DNA of 64,000 nucleotides from Candidatus Gastranaerophilales bacterium (GTDB lineage: Bacteria; Cyanobacteriota; Vampirovibrionia; Gastranaerophilales; Gastranaerophilaceae), in contig CALVBT010000001.1 of assembly GCA_944325885.1 (NCBI GenBank), positions 1 to 64,000 of the forward strand, given 5' to 3'. Below are positions 34,073-43,462 of this stretch, in pieces. Position numbers and translations under genes: made by a program. Positions within the stretch are counted from its first letter, which is position 1; the number at the start of each line of letters is the position of its first letter. Below the pieces are notes generated by a model. The model was not told the DNA's origin, made no database searches, and worked only from the letters and a program-made list of their open reading frames with translations.

Positions 34073-35851
34073 CTATTCATCAATCGGCTCTATAACCATT
34101 TCTCTATTGAATAAATCTCTATCCAAAAAAGGAGATTGATCTTCAATAGGAGGCTGGACAAATCGTCCTTTTTCATTCCGTCTATAAGAGCTGTGTATAT
34201 AACTCTGATTTTCTTTGCCTATGATTTCACAAATGACAGCTTCATCTGATTTTAAAATGTCTTCTAATTTTGGTAATTCGGCGTAACACAATATTTTTTC
34301 ATACTTGAAACCAAAACATTGAGCCACTTTTTTGAAATCAGGACAAGAAACACCATTGCCTGAATCAGTTCCGATTGTTCTGGTTCTGAATAAGTCCTTC
34401 TGACGTTTTCTAATAACGGCATAACAGTTATTATTTATAATTAAAATTTTTACAGGCATTTTATGATAAGCGATTGTTTGCAGCTCTTGCAAATTCATCA
34501 TCACTGACCCGTCGCCAATTACCGCAATATTTTGTTTTTTATCTGCAAAATATGATCCTATTAAAGCCGGTAGTGCAAATCCCATTGCACCTTGTGATAC
34601 AGGATGAATACATCTTTGTTCTTTTTTAAAATTAACTGTTGTCGGAATAATCAATTCTTCAAGACCTGCATCAGTTATGCAAACAGCGTCATCCTCCATA
34701 TATTCACTCAATGCTTCTGCCAGTTCATATAAATCGACTTCTTTAGCATTTTTGTAATGTGTTTCACATTTTGGAAATTCTTTTTTCCAGTGTTTACACT
34801 TTTCTTGCCACTTTATTTCAGTTTCTTTGGCTGTTTCTTTGTTTAATTCTTTTAAAAATTCTTTTACATCAGAATTGATAAACTGATTTATTTTTTCAGG
34901 GAATTTTTTATGTTCAAATTCATCTATATCAACAGCAATAATTTCTGCTTCTCTGGCGAATTTGTTTATATCATTACCCGTAATCATTGTTGTCAAACGG
35001 TTTCCAAGCACAAGTATCAAATCAGCATTTTGGATTGCAAAATTTGCGGCTCTATTTGCAGCCATTGCTCCGACACATCCGATTACAAGCTCATTGTTGC
35101 TGTCTAAAATATCAACAGAAGAACCTGAATAAAGGGCGGGTATTTTATATTTAGCTATAAATGTTTTTAACTCTTCTTGTGCTTTTGCAGCACGTATTCC
35201 ACTGCCATAGAGAATTACCGGCCGTTTTGCACTATTAATTTTTTTTATAACAAGTTCTATATCTTTATTGTTCGGTTTTTTTATACAAATGTCAGGAACA
35301 AAGTGTTTTAGATTTTCTTCTTCTACTCTCATATTCTGTACATCAAGAGGAATATCAATCCAAACAGGACCTTTTCTTCCATCATTGGCTAAAAATAGTG
35401 CCTTATCCATTTCATAAGCAATATCTTCGGCCTTTGTAATCATTGTTGCGTACTTTGTAATAGGCTTTACTAAGCTGACAATATCAGCCTCTTGCTGACC
35501 GTATGTTCTTATTGGTAAATTTGTATATCTAGTTGTTTCTTCCAATTTGTTTTGACCTGAGATAAATACACAGGGAAGATTATCCTGCCAAGCACATAAT
35601 ACCCCCGTAATGGCATTTGTTGATGCGCAGCCTGTTGATACCATTGCCACGCCAATATTGTCTGTTTTTTGAGCATAGGCCATTGCTGCATAAGAAGCAG
35701 TTTGTTCATGATGAACTGATATTCCGCAAAGGCCGTCTTGTCTGGCTAATGCATCAGACAAATACAACATTCCTCGTCCGGTAACAAGAAAAACATGTCT
35801 TGCACCTGCTTCATATAATCTTTGCATTACATAATCTGCTACCCTTGGCAT
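34073..35851 (-). CDS. Thiamine diphosphate-dependent enzyme, acetolactate synthase-like
   Basis: The 592-residue protein has the three-part ThDP fold. The catalytic Glu is in HHEQTASYAAMAYA (Glu49), there is a central Rossmann domain, and the cofactor motif GDGSVMMNLQEL ends in INNN. The C-terminal PIEDQSPFLDRDLF segment is common in ThDP enzymes of polysaccharide loci. Such enzymes add a two-carbon acetyl unit to an aldehyde or ketone. Possible jobs are making an acetoin/acetolactate-like acid or a branched-chain sugar as YerE does. The start shares one base with the stop of the hot-dog gene (TAATG). Confidence 0.85.
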   Translation of the reverse strand: MPRVADYVMQRLYEAGARHVFLVTGRGMLYLSDALARQDGLCGISVHHEQTASYAAMAYAQKTDNIGVAMVSTGCASTNAITGVLCAWQDNLPCVFISGQNKLEETTRYTNLPIRTYGQQEADIVSLVKPITKYATMITKAEDIAYEMDKALFLANDGRKGPVWIDIPLDVQNMRVEEENLKHFVPDICIKKPNNKDIELVIKKINSAKRPVILYGSGIRAAKAQEELKTFIAKYKIPALYSGSSVDILDSNNELVIGCVGAMAANRAANFAIQNADLILVLGNRLTTMITGNDINKFAREAEIIAVDIDEFEHKKFPEKINQFINSDVKEFLKELNKETAKETEIKWQEKCKHWKKEFPKCETHYKNAKEVDLYELAEALSEYMEDDAVCITDAGLEELIIPTTVNFKKEQRCIHPVSQGAMGFALPALIGSYFADKKQNIAVIGDGSVMMNLQELQTIAYHKMPVKILIINNNCYAVIRKRQKDLFRTRTIGTDSGNGVSCPDFKKVAQCFGFKYEKILCYAELPKLEDILKSDEAVICEIIGKENQSYIHSSYRRNEKGRFVQPPIEDQSPFLDRDLFNREMVIEPIDE

Positions 35852-36339
35852 TATTGCTCCTTATTTGTATTTGGTCTAAAGTTCAGCATTATTTCAGGAA
35901 TAGAAACAACAAGTTCTACTTCATTTGCCAGTTCACCGTCTATATATCCTTTAACTTTACCTTTTGCTAAACCCCTTCTATATGAGTCTAGTTCTGCAAT
36001 TATATCCAACCTATCGCCCGGTATGATTTTTTTTCTAAATTTTGCATTATTAACAGAAACAAATCCTGTTTTTTTGCCTTTATATTCAGGAAATGTCAAA
36101 AAAGTCATAAGAAAAACTTGCGTTAGGGTTTCTATTTGTACAAATCCGGGGACATTTGGTTCATCCTCAAAATGTGCAGGGAAAAACCACTCATTGTAAG
36201 TGAAATTTTTATACCCTTTTGCGTATTCCCCTGGGACAGCCTCTACAATTTTGTCAACAAAAAAACAAGGATATCTATTTTGTTGATATTCCTGGATTTG
36301 TTGTGAATCCAAGTTTTGCAAAACAATTTTTTCTGTCAT
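35851..36339 (-). CDS. FabZ-like hot-dog hydratase/dehydratase
   Basis: The 162-residue hot-dog protein has the FabZ-type active site with His56 in PAHFEDEPNVPGF and Glu70 in ETLTQ. Canonical FabZ has HFPGxPxxPGV and EAxAQ, so the loop is changed but the His/Glu pair is kept. It probably dehydrates a 3-hydroxyacyl-ACP made by the SDR and KAS III encoded nearby. A true FabZ for membrane lipids would be expected elsewhere in the genome. Confidence 0.8.
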   Translation of the reverse strand: MTEKIVLQNLDSQQIQEYQQNRYPCFFVDKIVEAVPGEYAKGYKNFTYNEWFFPAHFEDEPNVPGFVQIETLTQVFLMTFLTFPEYKGKKTGFVSVNNAKFRKKIIPGDRLDIIAELDSYRRGLAKGKVKGYIDGELANEVELVVSIPEIMLNFRPNTNKEQ

Positions 36340-36346
36340 TTTATTC

Positions 36347-36583
36347 CTACATTTCTATATTGTATTTTTTCAATATTTCTATACCCTTTTCAAAAGAGCT
36401 TAAATCAACAATATCATCAGGGTCGAGCATAATATCAAAAGCGTCTTCAATAGCAGCAACAAGCCCCATGTGACCCACAGAATCCCAAGCCTGAATATCC
36501 TGATATTTCAAACCGTTTGTCTGTTCTTCTGTGATTTCAAAAGTTTCTGTAAAAGCTTTTGTATATTTTTCTAAATTTGACAT
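36347..36583 (-). CDS. Acyl carrier protein (second)
   Basis: The 78-residue protein is acidic and helical, with the phosphopantetheine Ser35 in AWDSVGHM (variant of DSL). GGAG precedes the ATG. It follows a KAS III gene by 1 nt and precedes the hot-dog gene by 7 nt, so it is a dedicated carrier of this operon rather than the housekeeping ACP. Confidence 0.88.
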   Translation of the reverse strand: MSNLEKYTKAFTETFEITEEQTNGLKYQDIQAWDSVGHMGLVAAIEDAFDIMLDPDDIVDLSSFEKGIEILKKYNIEM

Positions 36584-36584
36584 T

Positions 36585-37730
36585 TTATTCTCCTTTATAT
36601 TCTTCTCTTTTTATAAATTTTACCCATTCTTTTATTTGTTCATCTCTTGATTGTATGTTTTCAGGCGTTTTAAATAAACTTACCCCTCCGTTATAAGCGT
36701 CTTGTAAATTTACAATACAACTTGCTGCAGAAAGGCCGACGCCAAAAGAAACTAGCATTATTTCTTTGCATGATTTATTTTTCATCTGGTCACAATAATT
36801 TACTAAGACAGACGTGCCGCCGCAGTTTCCATATTTTGTAAAAGTTTCAGAAGAAGCCTTGTCTTTCGGTAGTCCGGCATGGTTTATAACAGTTCTTACA
36901 ATTTGTCCGTTTGCCTGGTGAATTGCAAAAAAGTCTATATCATCTCTTGTTTTGTTTGAATATTCTAAAACTCTATCTACTGTCTTTGGTGCCATCTCCA
37001 TTGCAAAACTAAATATATCGGTCCCTCTCATTATAGAATCCCAGAGATGAACAATATTGCCCTCTGCATCTAAAACCTCAATATCAATAATATCTTTTTT
37101 TATTGGAAATCTAAAACCACCTGCTGGAGTTGTGATTTTTTTCCAATCTTTACCTCTGCTCATTAGGTGGAAATAAGCCGGTGTTTCGTTTTCTGTTCTT
37201 TCTAAAAGAATAGCTGATCCGGCATCACCAAAAAGCATATTTGAGTTTCTGTTTCTTATATCTGATATCAAACTGCTGGAGGATCCTTCTAATAACAAAC
37301 ATTTTTTAGAGGCTCCGCTTTGTATAAGTGAATGTGCAACCCATAATCCATAGACAACATCAGTGCAGCCCAGTCCTGACATATCAAAGCACGCACATTC
37401 TTCAGACAATCTCAACTTATCCTGTAAAATACAGGCATCAGAGTTGCCTATGTAATCGTGGTTTATAGAAACAACGATAAGTGTATCGATCTCATCTTTG
37501 TTTACATTTAAATCTTTAATCAAAATTTTTGCTGCTTCTTCGCATAAATCCATACAGGTGCAGCCTTCTGGCAAAACGTGTCTTGTGCCAAGACCGAGAA
37601 TTTTTTTATTTCTGGCCAGTTTTTTTTCATCTTTATAAAATTTTATTTCATCATCAATATTTATATGATTTTCAGGTACAACTGTAATTGTTCCTGATAT
37701 TTTTACATTATTGAACTTTGATAAAGTCAT
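36585..37730 (-). CDS. KAS III-like 3-oxoacyl-ACP synthase (second copy)
   Basis: A 381-residue thiolase-fold enzyme with the Cys-His-Asn set: Cys122 in SGLGCTDVVYG, His in FAIHQANGQIV and Asn in KYGNCGGTSV. ATG at 37730 (MTLSKFNN) is preferred over TTG at 37748 because GGAG lies 5 nt upstream; this removes the overlap with the acyltransferase gene. It shares the N-terminal pattern KFNNVKISG with the first copy. It presumably joins an acyl starter to malonyl-ACP or transfers an acyl group, as some KAS III homologues do. Confidence 0.87.
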   Translation of the reverse strand: MTLSKFNNVKISGTITVVPENHINIDDEIKFYKDEKKLARNKKILGLGTRHVLPEGCTCMDLCEEAAKILIKDLNVNKDEIDTLIVVSINHDYIGNSDACILQDKLRLSEECACFDMSGLGCTDVVYGLWVAHSLIQSGASKKCLLLEGSSSSLISDIRNRNSNMLFGDAGSAILLERTENETPAYFHLMSRGKDWKKITTPAGGFRFPIKKDIIDIEVLDAEGNIVHLWDSIMRGTDIFSFAMEMAPKTVDRVLEYSNKTRDDIDFFAIHQANGQIVRTVINHAGLPKDKASSETFTKYGNCGGTSVLVNYCDQMKNKSCKEIMLVSFGVGLSAASCIVNLQDAYNGGVSLFKTPENIQSRDEQIKEWVKFIKREEYKGE

Positions 37731-37731
37731 A

Positions 37732-38379
37732 TTACTCCACCTCTCCAACTTTTATGGCCGGATTTCCTAGCATATAACAATTATTTTTGCATCCTTTATA
37801 AATTGCACTCAATGGTGCAATTTTGTTGTTATTTCCGATTTTTGCACTGGGTAAAAGAATAGAATTAGCACCTATTGTATTCATGTTTCCTACTTTTACA
37901 TTTCCTAGTACTTGAGAACGTGGACCAAAAAAGTTGAAATCCCCGATTTCCGTATCGTGTCCAACAATAACACCCCCATTAAATACATTTCCATTACCGA
38001 TTTTTATATTTGCTGTATTCGCAAATGGATAAGCAAATATATTTGCTTCACCGTATGTGATTGATGAAGATAATGTAACTCCAGCAGATATCAGTGTATA
38101 GAAATTCAACCCCAAATTTTTTAAATCTTCATATATCTTTTTTCTAAGTGTTGGATATGCCGCACCTATAATTACATATTCATCTTGTGCAAATTTATGT
38201 TCTGTAACTTCCCCAAAATATAAGTGCTGGTATGTTTTGTAATCTACTGTTTTCCCGTAACCTCCATGTCCTAAAAAACCGCCAAAAATAATTTCCTTGC
38301 CGTATTCTTCAATATTTAGCAAATTTAGATAACATTCTCTGGCAAAGCCATTGCCTCCTACAATGTATATTTTTTTCAT
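37732..38379 (-). CDS. NeuD/PglD-like sugar O- or N-acyltransferase
   Basis: The 215-residue protein has a Rossmann-like N-terminus (IYIVGGNGFARECYLNL) and a left-handed beta-helix of hexapeptide repeats from about 100 (GEANIFAYPFANTANIKIG, VIVGHDTEIGDFNFFGP), ending MLGNPAIKVGEVE. PglD/NeuD-type enzymes transfer an acetyl or other acyl group to an amino-sugar. In this operon the donor may be the special acyl-ACP. It overlaps the SDR gene by one base (TAATG). Confidence 0.85.
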   Translation of the reverse strand: MKKIYIVGGNGFARECYLNLLNIEEYGKEIIFGGFLGHGGYGKTVDYKTYQHLYFGEVTEHKFAQDEYVIIGAAYPTLRKKIYEDLKNLGLNFYTLISAGVTLSSSITYGEANIFAYPFANTANIKIGNGNVFNGGVIVGHDTEIGDFNFFGPRSQVLGNVKVGNMNTIGANSILLPSAKIGNNNKIAPLSAIYKGCKNNCYMLGNPAIKVGEVE

Positions 38380-39125
38380 TATCTCACTCCACCTGAATCA
38401 ACCACATAATTTTGGCCGGAAATAAATTTTGATTTGTTTGAAAGAAGAAATATTACTAGATTTGCTACATCATCAGGCTCTCCAAAACCAAATGGATATA
38501 ATGATTTTTGCGAGTCTTCATAGCCCTCTCCACCGATTGCAGTCATTGGTGTTTTTATATTGGATGGTAATACACAATTTATTCTGATCCCAATTGAACT
38601 TACTTCATGAGCAATTGCTTTAGCAGATGCACATAAAGCAGCTTTTGATGCAGAATATGAGGTATGCCCTTTGTCTGAGCATAAAGCTGAAATGGATGAA
38701 ATGGCAACAATTGAACATCCATTGCCTATGTTGTTTCGTCTATCAACAAACCCTTTTATCAAAAAAATTGGAGCAAAATAATTTATATCAAATAAATTTT
38801 TTAATGATTCATATTGAACAAGTTGAAAAGGTTTTAATTCACCAAGTCCAGCACAATAAGCCATCCCTGAAAATTTCCCATACTTTTCTTTTAATGATTT
38901 AACATATTTAGGCAGCCCGTCTATATCTTCTGTCAAATCTTTAATTTCTATGTGAACATTTTCTGGATATTTGCATTTTTCTTTCATTGCGTTTAGTCGT
39001 TCTTCATTACGAGCAATAGCAATTACCGTTGCGCCCAATTCATTCAGCAAAATAGCAACTGCTTCGCCAATACCGGAGCTTGCTCCTGTAACTATGTAAA
39101 TTTGCTCTTTAGAAAATTGTATCAT
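38379..39125 (-). CDS. Short-chain dehydrogenase/reductase, FabG-like
   Basis: The 248-residue SDR has the NADP-binding VTGASSGIGEAVAIL at 13-27, catalytic Ser in AISSIS, and YSASK (Tyr-x3-Lys) near 160. A C-terminal GQNYVVDSGG is typical. It probably reduces a 3-oxoacyl-ACP formed by a KAS III copy. One-base overlaps (TAATG) with both neighbours show tight coupling. Confidence 0.87.
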   Translation of the reverse strand: MIQFSKEQIYIVTGASSGIGEAVAILLNELGATVIAIARNEERLNAMKEKCKYPENVHIEIKDLTEDIDGLPKYVKSLKEKYGKFSGMAYCAGLGELKPFQLVQYESLKNLFDINYFAPIFLIKGFVDRRNNIGNGCSIVAISSISALCSDKGHTSYSASKAALCASAKAIAHEVSSIGIRINCVLPSNIKTPMTAIGGEGYEDSQKSLYPFGFGEPDDVANLVIFLLSNKSKFISGQNYVVDSGGVR

Positions 39126-39352
39126 TATTGAATTTTATCTCCTGCTAGATTAATTAAATCAGTGACGGTATTTACTTCTTTTAACTCTTTCAATGTTAAT
39201 TTAATACCAAAATTTTTGTCATAGTATGCCATTATTGCCATTTTTGACAAAGAATCCCACTCTTCATAACTATTTAGGTCATCAGTTTCTTTGCAAGGTT
39301 CTTCTCTTTGCAATACATCTTCTAATTCAGTCAAAAATTCTTCTTTTTTCAT
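39125..39352 (-). CDS. Acyl carrier protein (first)
   Basis: The 75-residue protein carries the phosphopantetheine Ser34 in EEWDSLSKM and an acidic helix pattern. It lies 1 nt after the first KAS III gene and overlaps the SDR gene by one base. It differs markedly from the second ACP, suggesting the two carriers hold different intermediates. Confidence 0.87.
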   Translation of the reverse strand: MKKEEFLTELEDVLQREEPCKETDDLNSYEEWDSLSKMAIMAYYDKNFGIKLTLKELKEVNTVTDLINLAGDKIQ

Positions 39353-39353
39353 T

Positions 39354-40514
39354 TTAATTTTCTCCCTTAAATTTCTTTTCCCAGTATTTTATATATTCGT
39401 TTCTTGTTTTGACATAAGATGGTTTTTCAAATGTTTTTATATCTAAAATTTTTGTATCCTTCAGATTTAACAACGCACTTGCACAGACCAAACCATTGCC
39501 AAAACCGCTGCATAGTAACTTTTCTTTTGAACTGTTTTTGTCTAATGTAGCAATCGTTGTAGGAATTGAACACATTGTATTATTCCCATACGTTTCAAAT
39601 GCATAATACGGGACTTTTTCTTCGTTAAAGCCAGCTGCATTGCCAACAGTTTGTACAATTTGCTTATTTGCCTGGTGAAGACACAAGGTTCCTATATCGT
39701 TTTGTGTATTGTTAGAATATTTCAAAAGTTCTTTAATGTTTTTTGGAACAACATTCATAGTAAAATCAAATACTGCCAATCCGTCCATATAACCAGAAAA
39801 AGGCGAAACACAAACACCATTTGGTGTTGCATATCTTATTTCTCTGAGTTCAGACATCAATTTAAAATCGTTATCGTTTTGCACATCTAAACGAAATCTT
39901 GTACCGGAGTATGGTTCAATTAATGCTTCAAAACCGGAACTTTGAGTTTCTATATTGTAGTATGATTCAATATTATCTTCACAATAATCAATTAAAGTTG
40001 CACATCCTGCATCACCGAACAAAGGAGCGGTCGTTCTATTAGAAAGATCTATTTTGGGGCTTGGTGTGTCCCCGTTTAACAATAAAATTCTTTTTGCGGT
40101 TTTACTTGCTATCATTTGGTTTGCAACAAACAATCCATATACCCATCCGGCACAACCTTGATTTATATCAATTGCCAAACAATTTTTTGATAAACCAAGT
40201 TTGTCATGTAAAAAATAAGCACATGCCGGGTTTACATAATCAGGTTGCTGTACTACAAACAGTAAAATATCTATAGACTTAACATCAATAACCATCTTTT
40301 CTATGAGATTTTTTGCTGCATCATAAGCTAAATCTGATGGTGTTGTTTCATAGTCACAGACTCTCCTTTTGTAAAAGCCCACCATTTTCCTCATTCTGTC
40401 AATTTTTTTTACAGAATTGTCATAATATTGAGCTTCGTCGTAGATATTTATTTCTTTTTCCGGCACAACAACTGATAGTCCAGAGATTTTTATGTTATTA
40501 AATTTAGCTTTCAT
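39354..40514 (-). CDS. KAS III-like 3-oxoacyl-ACP synthase (first copy)
   Basis: The 386-residue paralogue of the gene at 36585 has Cys121 in INQGCAGWVYG, His in LCLHQANKQIV and Asn in TYGNNTMCS. KFNNIKISG at the N-terminus matches the second copy. It is followed at once by its ACP, so the operon holds two KAS III-ACP pairs. It overlaps the GT2 gene by 4 nt. Confidence 0.88.
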   Translation of the reverse strand: MKAKFNNIKISGLSVVVPEKEINIYDEAQYYDNSVKKIDRMRKMVGFYKRRVCDYETTPSDLAYDAAKNLIEKMVIDVKSIDILLFVVQQPDYVNPACAYFLHDKLGLSKNCLAIDINQGCAGWVYGLFVANQMIASKTAKRILLLNGDTPSPKIDLSNRTTAPLFGDAGCATLIDYCEDNIESYYNIETQSSGFEALIEPYSGTRFRLDVQNDNDFKLMSELREIRYATPNGVCVSPFSGYMDGLAVFDFTMNVVPKNIKELLKYSNNTQNDIGTLCLHQANKQIVQTVGNAAGFNEEKVPYYAFETYGNNTMCSIPTTIATLDKNSSKEKLLCSGFGNGLVCASALLNLKDTKILDIKTFEKPSYVKTRNEYIKYWEKKFKGEN

Positions 40515-41554
40515 TTGTTACCCATGTACTTTCTTATTTTTCTAATAATATCTCTTGGTATGTTTAGTAAATCGATAGCTATTGGTGCTAAAAAATATCG
40601 CCTTATTTTGCCTTTACTTCTTATTTTTCTAGAAATATCTCTCGGTAAATTGAAAAAATCTAAAAAAATTGGTGGAAGAAGGTAGTGCTTTAATTCCTTT
40701 AATTTGTTGACTTTTGGTCGTTCTGTTTTTACTTCAGTTTTGACTGCATTAGTCATTTCTTGGTACAAATACCAATTGACTGTTGAAACAAAATAATTGA
40801 GTAAATTTAAAGAAAATTTATTTTTTGTAAATGTATTTACATCAATTAAAATATCCAATAATCCTTTTGTCCTTTGAAATACTGGAATGCCTGTACTTAT
40901 TCCTTTGTTTGTTATTCTATATACACTGTACGGCTCTTCACAAAAATAAAAATCACCTTTATTTATAAGACTATACAATTGTTTTATATCATTTAGATAT
41001 CTTGATGGATTTTTTTTATCTATTTCTATACATTTCGTTCTTACAATCCGTGAACTTATGTGTGTAAACATTAACGTCTCAGGGAAATTACAAAAATCGT
41101 GTTTTGAATATATTCCTTCATTAAGAAAAGGAATAGGACCTTCAAGTTGTTTATTCAAATATATATAATTTTTACTAGCAGAAAAAACGACATTTTGATT
41201 ATTTTCCAACACTTCAATTTGTTTCTGAAAACCATTTTTGTTTAGTCGATAATCATCACCTTCAATAAATAGATAATATGGAGTTTCTATATTTTCGTAG
41301 GAACGTAATGCATTTATTAAAACACAATTTTTTAACCCGAGATTGTGATCAGCTTTATATAATCGAACTTTTTGGGGATATTTGTCTTCATATTTTTGAC
41401 AAATTTCGGTTGTTCCATCTGTCGAGCAATCATCAAATATTCTGATGATAAATCCGAAATTTGTCTTTTGCGACAATATTGAATCGATACATTGTGAAAT
41501 GTATTGCGCATGATTGTATGTAACAATATTCACTGTTAATAATGGCTTTTGCAT
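40511..41554 (-). CDS. GT2-family glycosyltransferase
   Basis: The 347-residue protein starts with the GT-A pattern LLTVNIVTYNHAQYISQCIDSIL, has the IRIFDDCSTDGT segment and the DxD-like EGDDYR near residue 100. The C-terminal third is basic (RKIRSKGKIRRY, repeated LNIPRDIIRKIRK) and may bind the membrane. ATG at 41554 is chosen over the adjacent TTG. It probably transfers a sugar during assembly of the operon's glycan. Confidence 0.85.
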   Translation of the reverse strand: MQKPLLTVNIVTYNHAQYISQCIDSILSQKTNFGFIIRIFDDCSTDGTTEICQKYEDKYPQKVRLYKADHNLGLKNCVLINALRSYENIETPYYLFIEGDDYRLNKNGFQKQIEVLENNQNVVFSASKNYIYLNKQLEGPIPFLNEGIYSKHDFCNFPETLMFTHISSRIVRTKCIEIDKKNPSRYLNDIKQLYSLINKGDFYFCEEPYSVYRITNKGISTGIPVFQRTKGLLDILIDVNTFTKNKFSLNLLNYFVSTVNWYLYQEMTNAVKTEVKTERPKVNKLKELKHYLLPPIFLDFFNLPRDISRKIRSKGKIRRYFLAPIAIDLLNIPRDIIRKIRKYMGNK

Positions 41555-41582
41555 CAATTTAACTTTCGTTTCTAATGTTTTA

Positions 41583-42305
41583 TTATTTTATGACTTCTGC
41601 TATTAATGTAGATTCATTTCTTGTTTCTTGGCTTTTTAATGGTTCATGCATACTTTGATTTAGTGTACAAAAAGTAATGTTCGTACACCCTGCATCGCAA
41701 AGACGTCTTTCCAATTCTTCTTTGTCGTAATACCATTTGTGTCCCCACCATCTAAAGTTTATATTTAATAACTCTGCTCTAGTTTTAGCAAAATCTAAAC
41801 CAGCCCATTTTAAAAACTTTTGATAGCCTTCGTCATTTTTCCAATCTTCATTCAAATATGCATCAACTGCATCTTTTAAATCAGGCATTGCTATTCTTAA
41901 AACACCACCTGGTTTTAAAACTCTCATAAATTCTTTTATTGCAGCCTGTCCTTCTTCAGCTGTTAGGTGTTCTAAAAAATGTTCATTGTATATATAATCA
42001 GCAAAGTTGTCTTTAAATGGTAACGCTTCTCTCAAATCTAAATGTAAATCTAATTTTTCTATATTTCCGTATGAGTTGTTATCTATGTTTAACCATCCTT
42101 CTTTATATATTGTTCCACACCCTATATGAAGTTTAACTACATTAATGTTTCGTTCTTTTAGTTGTTTGTCTAATCTTTTTAGATTAAATATTGTCGGATT
42201 TTTTCTTTTAAATTTTATCTTTGCACCAAGCATATTTACAACTTTATGCTTTCTATCTTTGTCATTTTTTACTGAAAATATTTTTTCCAATAATTTCTCA
42301 CTCAT
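41583..42305 (-). CDS. Class I SAM-dependent methyltransferase
   Basis: The 240-residue protein has LHIGCGTIYKEGWLNIDN (SAM loop and acidic residue), YIYNEHFLEHL and LKPGGVLRIAMPDL, the pattern of small methyltransferases found in capsule and O-antigen loci. It lies between two glycosyltransferase genes with gaps of 15 and 28 nt, so a glycan is the likely acceptor. Confidence 0.82.
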   Translation of the reverse strand: MSEKLLEKIFSVKNDKDRKHKVVNMLGAKIKFKRKNPTIFNLKRLDKQLKERNINVVKLHIGCGTIYKEGWLNIDNNSYGNIEKLDLHLDLREALPFKDNFADYIYNEHFLEHLTAEEGQAAIKEFMRVLKPGGVLRIAMPDLKDAVDAYLNEDWKNDEGYQKFLKWAGLDFAKTRAELLNINFRWWGHKWYYDKEELERRLCDAGCTNITFCTLNQSMHEPLKSQETRNESTLIAEVIK

Positions 42306-42320
42306 TAGTAATGTACCTTT

Positions 42321-43460
42321 CTAAAGTGCCAATTCTTTTTTATAAAACTTCTCTAAATTCCTTTTAAACAAATCTTCTCCATAGAGGGTAGACAGTTTTT
42401 CTTTCATTTTGCTTATCAATGAATAGTAAAGCTCTTTGTTTGCAGACAATTCTTTTATGTCATTAACAATATTGTTTTCCATCTCAGCAGGTGATTTGTA
42501 GACATTTTTTAATTCTAGCCAGCTTTCGTCAGGGAAAAACGCCGAATCATATACCGCCATACCCAGACCGCCTACAGTCTGCGGCTGGTTAAAATACCCA
42601 TCAAACCCTTCGCCAAAGGTAATAGTAAAATAAGCCCTTGCTATCAAATCCATATATTCATCAAAAGTCATATTCTGCACTGTAATAAGCTTAAAATCAG
42701 TCAGTTCTTTTTTCAGCTTTTCCACAACCGCCTTTTTATATGGCGCCTCATCTGGTGAAAGTACAATAATCTTTTCTTTTTCTTCAAACGGATATGTCTT
42801 GTAGCCTGATATATCTATGTGTACGGACAAAAAGTGTGCGGGCATCTGCCATTTGTCGCAAACTTCTTGTGTTGCATATCTGTGGTGACCGATAGTTTGG
42901 GTCACATTATCTGTGAGTTTGTACAGCCCTTTTAACTTTTGAGGCTCGGGCATAAGCTCAATATTTTGATTCAAAATGTTTATGTGTAAATCTTTTATGC
43001 CTTTTAGAAATTTAATCTCGTCTTTTTTCAAGGCTTTATAAAATTTATCTGCATAATATTCAGGGATGTGGAGTGTTAATTTCTCTACATTTTTTGCATT
43101 TTTTATAATTTGTTCAAAACGATAAATTTTTTCTTCATTTTTAAAATACGGATTGTAAGAATATGTGTATTTCCCCGGAACCGTAGCTATTAAGCATTGA
43201 GCCTGAGGACAAATCTCTCTTGAATATTTGCAAATCGAATAAATTGACTGGATTCCGCCTGTCATCATCTTTATATTCGGTATAAAACATACAATAAGCT
43301 CTTTTGCATTTCTTAACGCTGTTAAATCATACCCGTCTTGGATTTTTATAGAGCTATTTGTAAGCTCCATATTTTTTCTGGAAAATTTAATTCCAAAAAT
43401 CCTGTAGGTAATATTTATCTCATCTTTTTTGTAAGAAAACAGCCTTGACATATCAAACAT
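42321..43460 (-). CDS. Glycosyltransferase-like protein of unknown family
   Basis: The 379-residue protein has a Rossmann-like first half (ELIVCFIPNIKMMTGGIQSIYSI) and a second half with KIIVLSPDEAPYKKAVVEKL, ITFGEGFDGYFNQP and GMAVYDSAFFPD. This is consistent with a GT-B enzyme in which the acidic EG pair could hold the donor, but I do not recognise a CAZy family. The N-terminal 45 residues are odd (YRIFGIKFSRKN, a segment seen in capsule-locus proteins). It lies 2 nt after the aminotransferase gene. Confidence 0.55.
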   Translation of the reverse strand: MFDMSRLFSYKKDEINITYRIFGIKFSRKNMELTNSSIKIQDGYDLTALRNAKELIVCFIPNIKMMTGGIQSIYSICKYSREICPQAQCLIATVPGKYTYSYNPYFKNEEKIYRFEQIIKNAKNVEKLTLHIPEYYADKFYKALKKDEIKFLKGIKDLHINILNQNIELMPEPQKLKGLYKLTDNVTQTIGHHRYATQEVCDKWQMPAHFLSVHIDISGYKTYPFEEKEKIIVLSPDEAPYKKAVVEKLKKELTDFKLITVQNMTFDEYMDLIARAYFTITFGEGFDGYFNQPQTVGGLGMAVYDSAFFPDESWLELKNVYKSPAEMENNIVNDIKELSANKELYYSLISKMKEKLSTLYGEDLFKRNLEKFYKKELAL

Positions 43461-43462
43461 TG

